This document shows, piece by piece, positions 8,525 through 17,175 of a DNA stretch of 64,000 nt. The notes under the pieces were generated by a model. It was given only the letters and a program-made list of their open reading frames with translations, had not been told where the DNA came from and did no database searches. Origin of the DNA: an uncultured Roseburia sp. (GTDB lineage Bacteria > Bacillota > Clostridia > Lachnospirales > Lachnospiraceae); assembly GCA_947383215.1 (NCBI GenBank), contig CANDCP010000010.1, forward strand, positions 1-64,000. The letters run 5' to 3'. Each line of letters begins with the position of its first letter. The stretch's first letter is position 1. The position numbers and the translations under genes were made by a program.

Positions 8525-9163
8525 CTAATATCCAAGCTCTTCCCCTATCAGAAATACCTTGATCCGCCCGTTTGTGCCGCTCCTTCTTGTAATTACGGTA
8601 TGGCTGCACATGCATTCCGGCGAAAAACAATCCCCGCAGACGCCGGTCAGCGCGCACGGCGTCTGTTTTTTCAGACGATTTCCGTTCGGAGGCGCCGCAA
8701 TATTTCGCGCTCTTGAAACGGCTTCTTCTACATTTCTTACAACCTTGTTCATGCCCGCCAATATAAACACGTATTCCGGGCCGTAGATAAGAGCCGCCAC
8801 ACGGTTGCCGTTTCCGTCTATGTTGACAAGCTCTCCGTCCGCGGTAATGGCGTTTGTGCTCATAAAATAATAATCCGCCGACAGCGACTTATGGTACAGC
8901 TCTTTGACTTCCTCGGCGTTTTTTGCTTTGCTGCGGTCATAGAGCGTAATATCCGGATTGCGGAGCAGCTCCTCCATCATGCCGGATTCATTCAGAGTCA
9001 CAGAGCCGCCGAAACCGACGCTTGCGCCCGGCTTCAGAAGAGATGCGGCCATCTCGACGGCTTCTTTGGAAGTTTCAAAATAGTAGCCTTCGATCTGCCG
9101 TTTTTTCATATTTTCGATAATTGTTTCCGCTGTATTTTTATAGTATTGTTTTTTGGGTTCCAT
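8525..9163 (-). CDS. LUD-domain protein (LutC/YkgG-like) with Cys-rich C-terminus
   Basis: 212 residues from the ATG preceded by GTAGGAGG; an upstream in-frame ATG would add 33 residues but has no ribosome site and covers the promoter. The core matches the LUD (lactate utilisation) domain: SVGFGGSVTLNE at 49-60, DADYYF-type segment, ITADGELVNIDGNGNRVA at 106-123 and GPEYVFILAGMNKV. In lutABC operons this domain works with Fe-S lactate oxidation proteins, but here it is alone. Five cysteines near the end (C170, C176, C179, C184, C186) could bind a metal or Fe-S cluster. Function not established. Confidence 0.82.
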   Translation of the reverse strand: MEPKKQYYKNTAETIIENMKKRQIEGYYFETSKEAVEMAASLLKPGASVGFGGSVTLNESGMMEELLRNPDITLYDRSKAKNAEEVKELYHKSLSADYYFMSTNAITADGELVNIDGNGNRVAALIYGPEYVFILAGMNKVVRNVEEAVSRARNIAAPPNGNRLKKQTPCALTGVCGDCFSPECMCSHTVITRRSGTNGRIKVFLIGEELGY

Positions 9164-9193
9164 CGCGCGCCTCCTACTTGATTTTATCGTTCT

Positions 9194-9222
9194 ATTATAG
9201 TATGATTGCTTGGAAAATTCAA
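9194..9222 (-). promoter_or_regulatory. putative sigma-A promoter of the LUD gene
   Basis: On the minus strand TTGAAT (9222-9217), 17-bp spacer, TATAAT (9199-9194), about 30 bp before the chosen start. This also supports the shorter start, since the longer ORF would begin upstream of the promoter. Confidence 0.8.
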
Positions 9223-9262
9223 TGTTAGAAACTGAAAAAAGACGCTTGACAGGGGGAAGCAT

Positions 9263-10999
9263 ATGAATCGGAACTTGAAAAAAATGATATCATATTACAG
9301 GCCATACTTGCCCGTTTTTTTGGCAGACATGTTTTTTGCGATTCTGGCGGCGGCGATTGCGCTTATCCTGCCGCTGATCGTTCGTTATATCACGGAAACG
9401 GTCGTTTTTCTTGAGCAGCGCGAAGCCGTCGACGCAATATTAAAGCTGGGGCTTTTTATGCTGGCTCTCGTGGCGGTGGAATGCTACTGCAATTTCTTTA
9501 TTTCCAATTACGGACATGTGATGGGGGCGAAAATCGAATACGACATGCGCGCCGAAATATTTGCGCATTATCAAAAGCTGTCGTTCGCTTTTTACGACAA
9601 TCAGAAGGTAGGCCAGCTAATGGCCCGGATTACGACGGATCTGTTTGACATCAGCGAACTTTTGCATCACGGACCGGAAAATATTGTGATTTCCGTAATC
9701 AAAATCATCGGCGCGTTTGTGATTTTGCTTCGCATCAGCCCGAAGCTTACGCTTTGCGCGTTCGCGCTCGTCCCGGTTATGATCGGTTACGCATATTTTT
9801 TCAACAAGCGCATGAAGCGCGCGTTTAAAGAAAACCGTGTAAAAATTGCCGACATCAACAGCCAGATTGAAGACAATCTTTCCGGTATCCGCGTGGTGAA
9901 ATCGTTTGCGAACGAATCTATTGAGCGCAAAAAGTTCAAAATAGGCAACGACGGTTTTCTCGCGGCAAAAAAGAACAGCTATTTTTATATGGGAGGGTAT
10001 CACGCGGGACTTCGCGCGTTTACTACCATGATTACGATTGTCGTCGTCGTCGCGGGGGGCGTCTTTATCGCGACAGGCGGCGTGGATGTGACAGATCTGA
10101 TCACTTTTGTTCTCTATATCAGTATTTTTACGGAACCGGTAAAAACACTGATCGATTTTACCGAACAATTTCAAAACGGCTACTCGGGGTTTGAGCGTTT
10201 TCTGGAAATACTCTCAATTGAACCGGATATTTCGGATGACAAAAACGCGGAGGTTTTGACGGATGTAAAGGGCGACATCTCCTTTGAAAACGTATCCTTC
10301 CGCTATGAAGAAAATACGCAAAAAGTTTTAAACCATATTAATCTCGACGTAAAAGCGGGCTCTTATGTGGCTCTGGTCGGTTCGTCCGGCGCGGGAAAAA
10401 GCACGCTGTGCAGCCTGATTCCGAGGTTTTACGATGTGTCGGGCGGACGAATCCTTTTGGACGGCAGAGACATCCGTGAGGTGACGCTAAAGAGCCTTCG
10501 GGACCATATCGGAATCGTGCAGCAGGATGTGTATCTGTTTGTAGGCACCGTCTACGATAATATCCGCTACGGAAAGCCGGACGCTACGAGAGAAGAGATC
10601 ATCGAAGCGGCAAAAAACGCAAACGCGCACGAATTTATTTTAAACTTGCCAGATGGCTACGAGACCGATATCGGACAGCGGGGCGTTAAGCTTTCCGGCG
10701 GACAAAAGCAGCGACTTTCCATCGCCCGCGTATTTTTAAAAAATCCGCCGATACTGATTTTTGACGAGGCGACTTCCGCGCTGGATAACGAGAGTGAAAA
10801 GGTCGTACAGGAATCGTTAGAAAAGCTTGCGAAAAACCGGACGACGTTCGTAATCGCACATCGGCTAAGCACCATTCGAAACGCCGGAAAAATCCTTGTT
10901 CTGACAGAGCAGGGCATTGAGGAGAGCGGAACGCATGAGGAGCTTTTAGCCAAAGGCGGTTTATATGAAAAACTTTACCGAATGTCGGGACAAATATAA
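9263..10999 (+). CDS. ABC exporter, fused membrane and ATPase domains (MsbA/BmrA type)
   Basis: 578 residues. A six-helix type I exporter membrane domain (about 1-320) precedes an ATPase domain with Walker A GSSGAGKS at 373-380, signature LSGGQ at 477-481, Walker B ILIFDEATSALD at 497-508 and H-loop HRLST. Half-transporters of this type homodimerise to expel drugs, lipids or peptides. No second subunit or accessory gene is adjacent, so a homodimer is likely. GGGGGAA precedes the ATG. Substrate unknown. Confidence 0.93.
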   Translation: MNRNLKKMISYYRPYLPVFLADMFFAILAAAIALILPLIVRYITETVVFLEQREAVDAILKLGLFMLALVAVECYCNFFISNYGHVMGAKIEYDMRAEIFAHYQKLSFAFYDNQKVGQLMARITTDLFDISELLHHGPENIVISVIKIIGAFVILLRISPKLTLCAFALVPVMIGYAYFFNKRMKRAFKENRVKIADINSQIEDNLSGIRVVKSFANESIERKKFKIGNDGFLAAKKNSYFYMGGYHAGLRAFTTMITIVVVVAGGVFIATGGVDVTDLITFVLYISIFTEPVKTLIDFTEQFQNGYSGFERFLEILSIEPDISDDKNAEVLTDVKGDISFENVSFRYEENTQKVLNHINLDVKAGSYVALVGSSGAGKSTLCSLIPRFYDVSGGRILLDGRDIREVTLKSLRDHIGIVQQDVYLFVGTVYDNIRYGKPDATREEIIEAAKNANAHEFILNLPDGYETDIGQRGVKLSGGQKQRLSIARVFLKNPPILIFDEATSALDNESEKVVQESLEKLAKNRTTFVIAHRLSTIRNAGKILVLTEQGIEESGTHEELLAKGGLYEKLYRMSGQI

Positions 11000-11006
11000 A
11001 TTATAC

Positions 11007-11035
11007 TTGTTTCCTTCGTAATTGTTTGCTATATT
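11007..11035 (+). promoter_or_regulatory. putative promoter of the CobW gene pair
   Basis: TTGTTT (11007-11012), 17-bp spacer, TATATT (11030-11035). Within the spacer TCGTAAT equals a half-site of the Bacillus Zur consensus, but the second half is not conserved. Confidence 0.5.
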
Positions 11036-11103
11036 TTCTAGAGAAGGCAAAAGCGAAACAGATCAGAGGATTTCTATATTTTTGAAAGAAAGAAGGCGTT
11101 ACT

Positions 11104-12177
11104 ATGACAAAGATTGATATTGTTTCCGGATTTTTGGGCGCCGGAAAAACAACGTTTATCAAAAAAATGATTGACGAGGCATTTTCAGGCGAGAAAATCG
11201 TCCTGATTGAAAATGAATTCGGGGAAGTCGGTATTGACGGCGGCTTTTTAAAGGATGCGGGAATTGAAATTACCGAGATGAATTCCGGCTGTATCTGCTG
11301 TTCTCTTGTAGGCGATTTCGGCAGGAATTTAAATGAGGTAATTGAAAAATTCCATCCGGACCGTATTTTGATCGAACCCTCCGGCGTTGGAAAATTGTCG
11401 GATGTTATGAAATCCGTTATGGATGTGGAACAGTCGCACGACGTAAAGCTTAACGCGCTTGTCACCGTTGTAAACGCGACGAAGGCGAGCAAGCAGATGA
11501 AAGCATTCGGAGAGTTTTTCAACAATCAGATTTCATATGCGACGACGATAATCTTAAGCAGAAGCCAGAATGCAAAACCGGAACAGCTCGAACTTTGCGT
11601 CAGACAGATGCAGGAGTTAAACGGGAAAGCCGCGATCATTACAACGCCGTGGGATGAAATAAAAGGCGTCCAGATCTTAAAGGTGATCGAAGGGCAGGAT
11701 AATCTGCAGATGAAGCTTATGGCCGAGACGCACCGTCATGAGGTGGACGGGCATGAGTCCCACCATCATGAGCATCATCACCACGACCACGAGCATTGCC
11801 ACGATGAGCACGGACATGATCATCACCACGACGAACATCACAGCCACGGGCATGACGAAAACTGCGACTGCGGCTGCCACGACCACCATCACCACGCGGA
11901 TGATGTGTTTACCAGCTGGGGAAAAGAGACGCCGCATAAATACACGAAAGAGAAAATAGAAGAAATCTTAAAGATTTTCTGCGAAAGCGAAGAATACGGA
12001 ACGATCCTGCGCGCAAAGGGAATGGTAGAGGACGTAAACGGTTCCTGGATCTACTTTGACATGGTTCCGGGCGAGTATGAGCTTCGGGAAGGGGAGGCGG
12101 ATTATACCGGAAGGCTCTGTGTGATCGGCACGGATATCGACGGGCATCGTCTGGAGGAATTGTTTGAAATTGCGTAG
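11104..12177 (+). CDS. CobW/COG0523-family G3E GTPase with histidine-rich metal-binding linker
   Basis: 357 residues. Walker A GFLGAGKT at 9-16, ENEFGEVGID at 36-45 and the family metal motif CICC at 63-66. Residues about 210-265 are an extreme histidine/aspartate run with several CxC cysteines, placed between the GTPase and the CobW C-terminal domain. COG0523 proteins are GTP-dependent metal chaperones, several for zinc. The histidine linker suggests binding of zinc or nickel. 48 bp upstream of a second GTPase gene and probably co-transcribed with it. Metal and client are not shown by the sequence. Confidence 0.92.
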   Translation: MTKIDIVSGFLGAGKTTFIKKMIDEAFSGEKIVLIENEFGEVGIDGGFLKDAGIEITEMNSGCICCSLVGDFGRNLNEVIEKFHPDRILIEPSGVGKLSDVMKSVMDVEQSHDVKLNALVTVVNATKASKQMKAFGEFFNNQISYATTIILSRSQNAKPEQLELCVRQMQELNGKAAIITTPWDEIKGVQILKVIEGQDNLQMKLMAETHRHEVDGHESHHHEHHHHDHEHCHDEHGHDHHHDEHHSHGHDENCDCGCHDHHHHADDVFTSWGKETPHKYTKEKIEEILKIFCESEEYGTILRAKGMVEDVNGSWIYFDMVPGEYELREGEADYTGRLCVIGTDIDGHRLEELFEIA

Positions 12178-12225
12178 TCTGTCAGAAACGGATGTCATTT
12201 ATAGAAAAGAAAGGCGGAACATGCC

Positions 12226-13170
12226 ATGCAGGAAATACCAGTATATGTATTTACCGGATTTATGGACAGCGGAAAGACTTCGCTGATCCGGGAAACGTTA
12301 TTTGAAAATGATTTCGGCGGGGGCGATAAAACTTTGATTATCTGCTGTGAAGACGGCGAGGTAGAGTTTGAGGAGGAGCGGCTAAAGACAATCAATGCGA
12401 AGCTTGCCATGATTGAGGAGCAGGAGAATTTCAACGAAGAAGCCTTAAACCGTCTCAATCTCTCATATCTGCCGCAGCAGGTTTTTCTGGAATACAACGG
12501 AACATGGGATATCGCCACGCTGCTCGAGACAAAGCTGCCAAAAGGCTGGGTGATTGTGCAGTCTTTGGCCACCGTGGATTCGACAACCTTTGAAATGTAT
12601 GTAAATAATATGCGTCAGATGATTATGGAACAGCTGTTTAAGGCGGACGTCGTTATTTTTAACCGCTGCGACGATACCACGCCAAAGGGAAAATTCCGGC
12701 GCATTGTCAAGGCCCAGAACCGGCCGGCTCAGATTGTCTATGAGCGCGCGGACGGAAGCCTCGACGAAAATATGGACGAGGAGCTTCCGTTTGATATTGA
12801 GCAGGACATAATTGAGTTAAGCGACGCGGATTATGCGCTGTGGTATATGGATGCCATGGACAATCCAAAAAAGTATGACGGCAAAAAAATCTCCTTCCTT
12901 GCCCTGATTTATAATCCGGACAAAATGAAAAAAGGAATGTTCGTGCCGGGCAGATTTGCGATGACCTGTTGCGCGGAAGACATCCAGTTTATCGGTTTCA
13001 AGGCAAAATATCCCGATTCCAAGGAAATTCCCCATAAATCATGGATGCAGATTACGGCGCAGGTTCGGATTGAGTTTGTAAAAGAATACAGAGGAAAAGG
13101 TCCGGTGTTGTATCCGATTTCAATTGAGGCTGCCCAAAAACCGGAAGACGAGCTTGTCTATTTTTCATAA
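12226..13170 (+). CDS. CobW-like GTPase with C-terminal YcgQ/DUF1980-like domain
   Basis: 314 residues. Walker A GFMDSGKT at 11-18 marks a G3E GTPase; the usual CxCC motif is absent, with ICC at about 41-43 instead, and FNRCDD near 143 takes the place of NKxD. The last 110 residues (DGKKISFLALIYNP, PGRFAMTCCAEDIQFIGF, KSWMQITAQVRIEF) resemble, from memory, the C-terminal domain of YcgQ (TIGR03943), a partner of a CobW-associated permease. That would be a natural fusion of two parts of one metal-homeostasis module. Follows the His-rich CobW gene closely. Function inferred only. Confidence 0.72.
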   Translation: MQEIPVYVFTGFMDSGKTSLIRETLFENDFGGGDKTLIICCEDGEVEFEEERLKTINAKLAMIEEQENFNEEALNRLNLSYLPQQVFLEYNGTWDIATLLETKLPKGWVIVQSLATVDSTTFEMYVNNMRQMIMEQLFKADVVIFNRCDDTTPKGKFRRIVKAQNRPAQIVYERADGSLDENMDEELPFDIEQDIIELSDADYALWYMDAMDNPKKYDGKKISFLALIYNPDKMKKGMFVPGRFAMTCCAEDIQFIGFKAKYPDSKEIPHKSWMQITAQVRIEFVKEYRGKGPVLYPISIEAAQKPEDELVYFS

Positions 13171-13206
13171 AAACAAAAAATAAGTGGGTTAGGACGGTGA
13201 GACGGT

Positions 13207-14004
13207 TTGAAAAAATATGCGGTGATTACAGGTGCGAGCGCCGGAATCGGCATGGAATTTGCAAAAAAACTTTCGGAAGAAGGATATCGTCTGATTTTGA
13301 TTGCAAGGAGAAAGGATCGTTTACAGAAACTTGCGGGACGCCTTAGAACGGAATGTGAAATTCTTCCGGCGGATTTGACAAAAGAATCCGAGTGTTACCG
13401 CGTCTATGAAGAGATTCAGGACAAAGAAATCGAGATTTTTATTAACAACGCGGGCTTTGGCGACTGCGGCAGATTTTGGGAGGGCGATCTGAAAAAGGAG
13501 CTGAACATGATCCATCTAAATATTCGGGCGCTTCATATCCTCACAAAGCTGATGTTGAAAAAAATGAGAAAGACCGGAGACGGCTATCTCTTAAACGTAG
13601 CGTCCTCGGCGGGGCTGATGCCTGCCGGCCCTTATATGGCAACGTACTATGCGACAAAGGCTTATGTGACGAGCCTGACGAGAGGGATCGCACAGGAGCT
13701 TCGCGAGGCAAACAGCCGTATCTATATCGGGTGCCTTTGTCCCGGGCCGGTAGACACGGAATTTAACAGCGTGGCAAACGTTGAATTCGCATTAAAAGGA
13801 ATCCGGCCGGATTACTGCGCGCGGTACGCGTTAGAGCAAATGCGCAAAAGAAAAGTGGTGATTATACCGAAAGCTTATATGCGGCTTGCAATGACTCTGG
13901 GTCGTTTTTTGCCGGAAAAGCTATATGTGCGGATCGCCGCGGGGCAGCAGCGCAGGAAGACATCTTCTGAGACGGGGAGAAGACGGCATGGAAGAGCTCG
14001 TTGA
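13207..14004 (+). CDS. short-chain dehydrogenase/reductase
   Basis: 265 residues, classical SDR. Cofactor motif TGASAGIG at 8-15 with an arginine pair at 34-35 suggesting NADP(H), NNAG at 80-83, S134, and catalytic Y147/K151 (YYATK). The start is TTG at 13207; no upstream ATG is in frame, and the cofactor loop fixes the N-terminus. A weak GGTGAGACGG precedes it. A very basic C-terminal tail (QQRRKTSSETGRRRHGRAR) is unusual. Substrate unknown. Confidence 0.85.
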   Translation: MKKYAVITGASAGIGMEFAKKLSEEGYRLILIARRKDRLQKLAGRLRTECEILPADLTKESECYRVYEEIQDKEIEIFINNAGFGDCGRFWEGDLKKELNMIHLNIRALHILTKLMLKKMRKTGDGYLLNVASSAGLMPAGPYMATYYATKAYVTSLTRGIAQELREANSRIYIGCLCPGPVDTEFNSVANVEFALKGIRPDYCARYALEQMRKRKVVIIPKAYMRLAMTLGRFLPEKLYVRIAAGQQRRKTSSETGRRRHGRAR

Positions 14005-14057
14005 ATTTGCGGGGAAAGAATTTTACAAAAACAGAAATCAAAAAAGGGAGGAGCAGT

Positions 14058-14765
14058 ATGAAGAAAGTTCCGTCACTGACATTGCCAAAGGAAGTATTCC
14101 GAAAAAAACTGGAACAAAAACTTAGACTGCAGAAATTGAACGAGCCGCCGAAGCTGCCGCTCTTAGAGGAAATCGGAAATTCGATCACACACGGGATCGG
14201 CGCGGGACTTGCAATCGCGGGGATGATTCTGCTTCTGGTGAAATCAGATACCGGACTTAAGGTGATGGCGTCTTTGTTCTACGGAATCAGTCTTTTTCTT
14301 ATGATGCTGATGAGCTGCCTGTACCATGCTTTTAAGAGCGGTTCCACGGTAAAACGTATTTTCAGGCGGTTCGATTACTCGTCGATCTATCTGCTGATCG
14401 GGGGCACTTTCGCGCCGTTTTATCTCGTATATTGGGGAAATGCGGCGGGTCTGGCGCTGTTTTGCGTACAGTGGGCGCTTATCATTTTTGGAATTACCAT
14501 GGTATGCGTTTTCGGGCCCGGAAGATGGCGTCCGCTTCACTACACCTTATATTTTGCAATTGGCTGGAGCGGGCTTATGTTTCTGCCGGACTGCTACCGG
14601 AGAGACCTGCCGCTTCTTTGGATCATTTTAATTGGCGGAATTATTTACACCGTGGGAATGATACCGTTTGTTATGCGCCATAAAAGCAGCCATTTTATCT
14701 GGCATTGGTTTGTCTTGTTTGGCGCCGCGCTTCACTGGTTCGGAATCTATTTATTTATTTACTAA
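14058..14765 (+). CDS. hemolysin III family membrane protein (PAQR superfamily)
   Basis: 235 residues from the ATG after GGGAGG at 14046-14051; a longer ORF begins inside the preceding gene. Seven hydrophobic segments and the family motifs are visible: EEIGNSITHGIGAG, SCLYHAF, RFDYSSIYLLIGGTFAPF, and the C-terminal HWFVLFGAALHWFG with its histidines. The conserved Ser/His/Asp set binds zinc in PAQR hydrolases. Despite the name, most bacterial members are not shown to be toxins and may act in membrane homeostasis. Confidence 0.88.
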   Translation: MKKVPSLTLPKEVFRKKLEQKLRLQKLNEPPKLPLLEEIGNSITHGIGAGLAIAGMILLLVKSDTGLKVMASLFYGISLFLMMLMSCLYHAFKSGSTVKRIFRRFDYSSIYLLIGGTFAPFYLVYWGNAAGLALFCVQWALIIFGITMVCVFGPGRWRPLHYTLYFAIGWSGLMFLPDCYRRDLPLLWIILIGGIIYTVGMIPFVMRHKSSHFIWHWFVLFGAALHWFGIYLFIY

Positions 14766-14792
14766 AGTTTATATACTGAAGGAGGAAAACAA

Positions 14793-15209
14793 ATGAAAAA
14801 ATTTATCAGAGAATTTAAGGAATTTATCAGCAGAGGAAACGTTATGGATATGGCGGTCGGAATCATTATCGGCGGCGCGTTTACCGGAATTGTATCGTCT
14901 CTTGTGGAGGATATCATCAATCCGATACTCGGACTTTTCGGCGGTATGAATTTTGACCAGCTGCGCCTGAATCTGCTTGGGGAAGTCACGTTAAATTACG
15001 GCAAGTTTATTACGGCCGTCATAAATTTTTTAATTATGGCGCTCGTGATATTCGTGATTATAAAAGCGATGAACCGTGCAGCCGAAAAATTTTCGCATAA
15101 AAAAGAGGAGCCTGCCGCAATTACAACGAAAGTATGTCCGTTCTGCAAAAGCGAGATTTCCGTAGATGCGATCAGATGTCCTCACTGTACATCCACACTG
15201 GTACAGTAA
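14793..15209 (+). CDS. mscL: large-conductance mechanosensitive channel with C-terminal zinc-ribbon-like motif
   Basis: 138 residues. MscL topology: amphipathic N-terminal helix ([20 protein letters not shown]), TM1 with [21 protein letters not shown], and TM2 around residues 68-92. The pentameric channel opens under hypo-osmotic membrane tension. The C-terminus is not the usual charged helix only: it ends in CPFC...CPHC (about 117-135), a putative zinc ribbon found in some Firmicute homologues. GGAGG precedes the ATG. The next gene starts immediately after the stop. Confidence 0.93.
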   Translation: MKKFIREFKEFISRGNVMDMAVGIIIGGAFTGIVSSLVEDIINPILGLFGGMNFDQLRLNLLGEVTLNYGKFITAVINFLIMALVIFVIIKAMNRAAEKFSHKKEEPAAITTKVCPFCKSEISVDAIRCPHCTSTLVQ

Positions 15210-15210
15210 G

Positions 15211-15834
15211 GTGCTGTACGATAAGGATATCAGGGAACCGCTGTTTGAGTATCTTGAAGAACGGTACGGAAAGATACGTATTCTGGAAGAAAAATGTATG
15301 GGGAAATCGCGGGCCGACGTTGTGATGGTCCGTCCCGGTCTGCTCGTCGGAATCGAAATCAAAAGCGATGCGGATACATACGCAAGGCTGAAACGGCAGA
15401 CAAAAGATTACGACCGTTTTTGCGACGAAAATTATGTGGCGGTGGGATCGACGCACGCAATGCATGTGGGCGAGCACATTCCCGCCTGGTGGGGAATTAT
15501 CAGCGTCGAGCAGATGGAGCGCGGAATTGATTTTTACGAGGTGCGCGGCGCGAAAAAAAATCCCGGGATGAAACTGAAAAATAAGCTCGGGATGCTCTGG
15601 CGTCCCGAGCTTGCGCACATTCAGAAAATTAACCGAATGCCGGCGTACAGACAAAAAAGCAAGGAATTTGTGATCGACAAAATTCTTTTAAGCGTTCCGC
15701 CCCAATTACTGCAAGAGCAGATCAGCGAGGAGCTTTTTGAGCGTGATTATACTTTAATCGCAGAAAGAATCGCGCAATTTCGGAAAAGCTGTGCGGGGAC
15801 GGAACAAAAACGGAAGCGGATTCGCAGGAGGTAG
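15211..15834 (+). CDS. putative PD-(D/E)XK nuclease-like protein (sce7726/MmcB-like)
   Basis: About 207 residues. A restriction-endonuclease-like core is visible: SRADVVMV, then GIEIKSDADTYARL, giving D-(x)n-ExK, followed by KDYDRFCDENYVAVG. This resembles sce7726 and MmcB family proteins, proposed to act in DNA repair, but no function is proven. Start choice: GTG at 15211 right after the mscL stop, probably by translational coupling since no Shine-Dalgarno is evident; a longer ORF runs back to 15166 within mscL. The C-terminus is strongly basic. Its end overlaps the ribosome site of the next gene. Confidence 0.7.
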   Translation: MLYDKDIREPLFEYLEERYGKIRILEEKCMGKSRADVVMVRPGLLVGIEIKSDADTYARLKRQTKDYDRFCDENYVAVGSTHAMHVGEHIPAWWGIISVEQMERGIDFYEVRGAKKNPGMKLKNKLGMLWRPELAHIQKINRMPAYRQKSKEFVIDKILLSVPPQLLQEQISEELFERDYTLIAERIAQFRKSCAGTEQKRKRIRRR

Positions 15835-15839
15835 ACGCA

Positions 15840-17147
15840 GTGCGGATGTATGATTTGATTGAAAAGAAAAAAAACGGCAATCCTCTCTCAACAGAGGAAA
15901 TTCGCTGGATGATCGACGGCTATACGAGAGAGGCGATTCCCGACTACCAGATGGCCGCCATGCTGATGGCCGTCTGCTTCTGCGGAATGAATGCGCGGGA
16001 GACGTACGATCTGACGCTTTCCATGCGGGATTCCGGAGAAATCATGGATTTGTCAAATATTGACGGCGTGAAGGTAGATAAGCACAGCACCGGCGGCGTA
16101 GGAGATAAAACTACGCTTATTTTGGCTCCGCTTGTGGCGTCTTTGGGCGTTCCGGTCGCAAAAATGTCGGGGCGCGGCCTTGGTCATACCGGAGGGACCA
16201 TTGATAAGCTGGAATGTTTTCCGGGGTTTCGAACAGAGCTTTCCATGGAAGAATTTTCGCGCAATGTCAACCGGATTAAAATTGCGATCGCAGGCCAGAC
16301 CGCGGCGCTTGCGCCGGCGGACAAAAAGCTCTATGCGCTTCGCGACGTGACCGCCACCGTCTCGCAGATTTCCCTGATCGCAAGCAGTATTATGAGCAAA
16401 AAACTTGCCTGCGGAAGCGACGCAGTCGTGCTCGACGTAAAAACCGGAAACGGCGCTTTTATGAAACAGGAAGCGAAGGCCGTTTTGCTTGCAAAAGAGA
16501 TGGTTAAGATCGGAAGGACGGCCGGGAAAAAAATGGCGGCGATTGTAACCGACATGTCGCAGCCGCTCGGAAATATGGTAGGCAATTCGCTGGAAGTCAT
16601 CGAGGCGATCGAAGCGCTAAAGGGGAACGGGCCGAAAGATTTAATGGACGACGTCTACGCGCTTGGCCAGTATATGCTTACGCTTTCCGGGTACGCCGCG
16701 AATACGGATGAAGCAAAAGAGAAGCTTAAGAATGCCATAGGAACCGGAAAAGCGCTTGATAAACTGGCGGAGCTTGTCGAAGCGCAGGGCGGTGACCGGG
16801 CGTTTGTCTATGATCCTTCAAAGCTCGCCGTGGCAAAAAAGAAGCTGGCGGTAACCGCAAAGGAAAACGGTTATATCAGCGGCATGGATACGCAGGATAT
16901 CGGAACTGCCTGCATGATTTTAGGCGGCGGAAGAGAGACAAAGCAAAGCGTTATCGATTTGTCTGTGGGAATTGAATTTAAGAAGAAAACGAACAGTCCG
17001 GTGCGCCGCGGGGATACGCTCGCATACCTTTACTTCAACGATGAAAAAAAGGGCGCGCAAGCGAAAGCGATCATAGAGCAGGCCTATCATTACAGTGCGG
17101 ATATGCCGGAAAAAACAAACACAATCCGGGCGGTAATCACCGAATAG
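15840..17147 (+). CDS. pdp: pyrimidine-nucleoside phosphorylase
   Basis: 435 residues. Cleaves uridine, thymidine or deoxyuridine with phosphate. The phosphate/nucleoside site signatures are present: VDKHSTGGVGDKTTL near 80 and SGRGLGHTGGTIDKLE near 115, plus the C-terminal PYNP domain. Start: AGGAGGT at 15826-15832 is 7 nt from GTG 15840, giving MRMYDLIEKK, which matches the family N-terminus; ATG 15846 is too far. It overlaps no neighbour but follows the nuclease-like gene by 5 bp. Confidence 0.95.
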   Translation: MRMYDLIEKKKNGNPLSTEEIRWMIDGYTREAIPDYQMAAMLMAVCFCGMNARETYDLTLSMRDSGEIMDLSNIDGVKVDKHSTGGVGDKTTLILAPLVASLGVPVAKMSGRGLGHTGGTIDKLECFPGFRTELSMEEFSRNVNRIKIAIAGQTAALAPADKKLYALRDVTATVSQISLIASSIMSKKLACGSDAVVLDVKTGNGAFMKQEAKAVLLAKEMVKIGRTAGKKMAAIVTDMSQPLGNMVGNSLEVIEAIEALKGNGPKDLMDDVYALGQYMLTLSGYAANTDEAKEKLKNAIGTGKALDKLAELVEAQGGDRAFVYDPSKLAVAKKKLAVTAKENGYISGMDTQDIGTACMILGGGRETKQSVIDLSVGIEFKKKTNSPVRRGDTLAYLYFNDEKKGAQAKAIIEQAYHYSADMPEKTNTIRAVITE

Positions 17148-17175
17148 TTTTTTGCCGATTGACATATAGTAATAT

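Noticed and set aside
9252..9262. CTTGACAGGG as a -35 box for the ABC exporter
   Set aside because: It is only a few bases before the start codon; no -10 could precede the gene.
11738..11959. Repeat array in the His-rich coding stretch
   Set aside because: The CAC/CAT-rich DNA reflects the encoded histidine linker and has no regular unit length or spacers.
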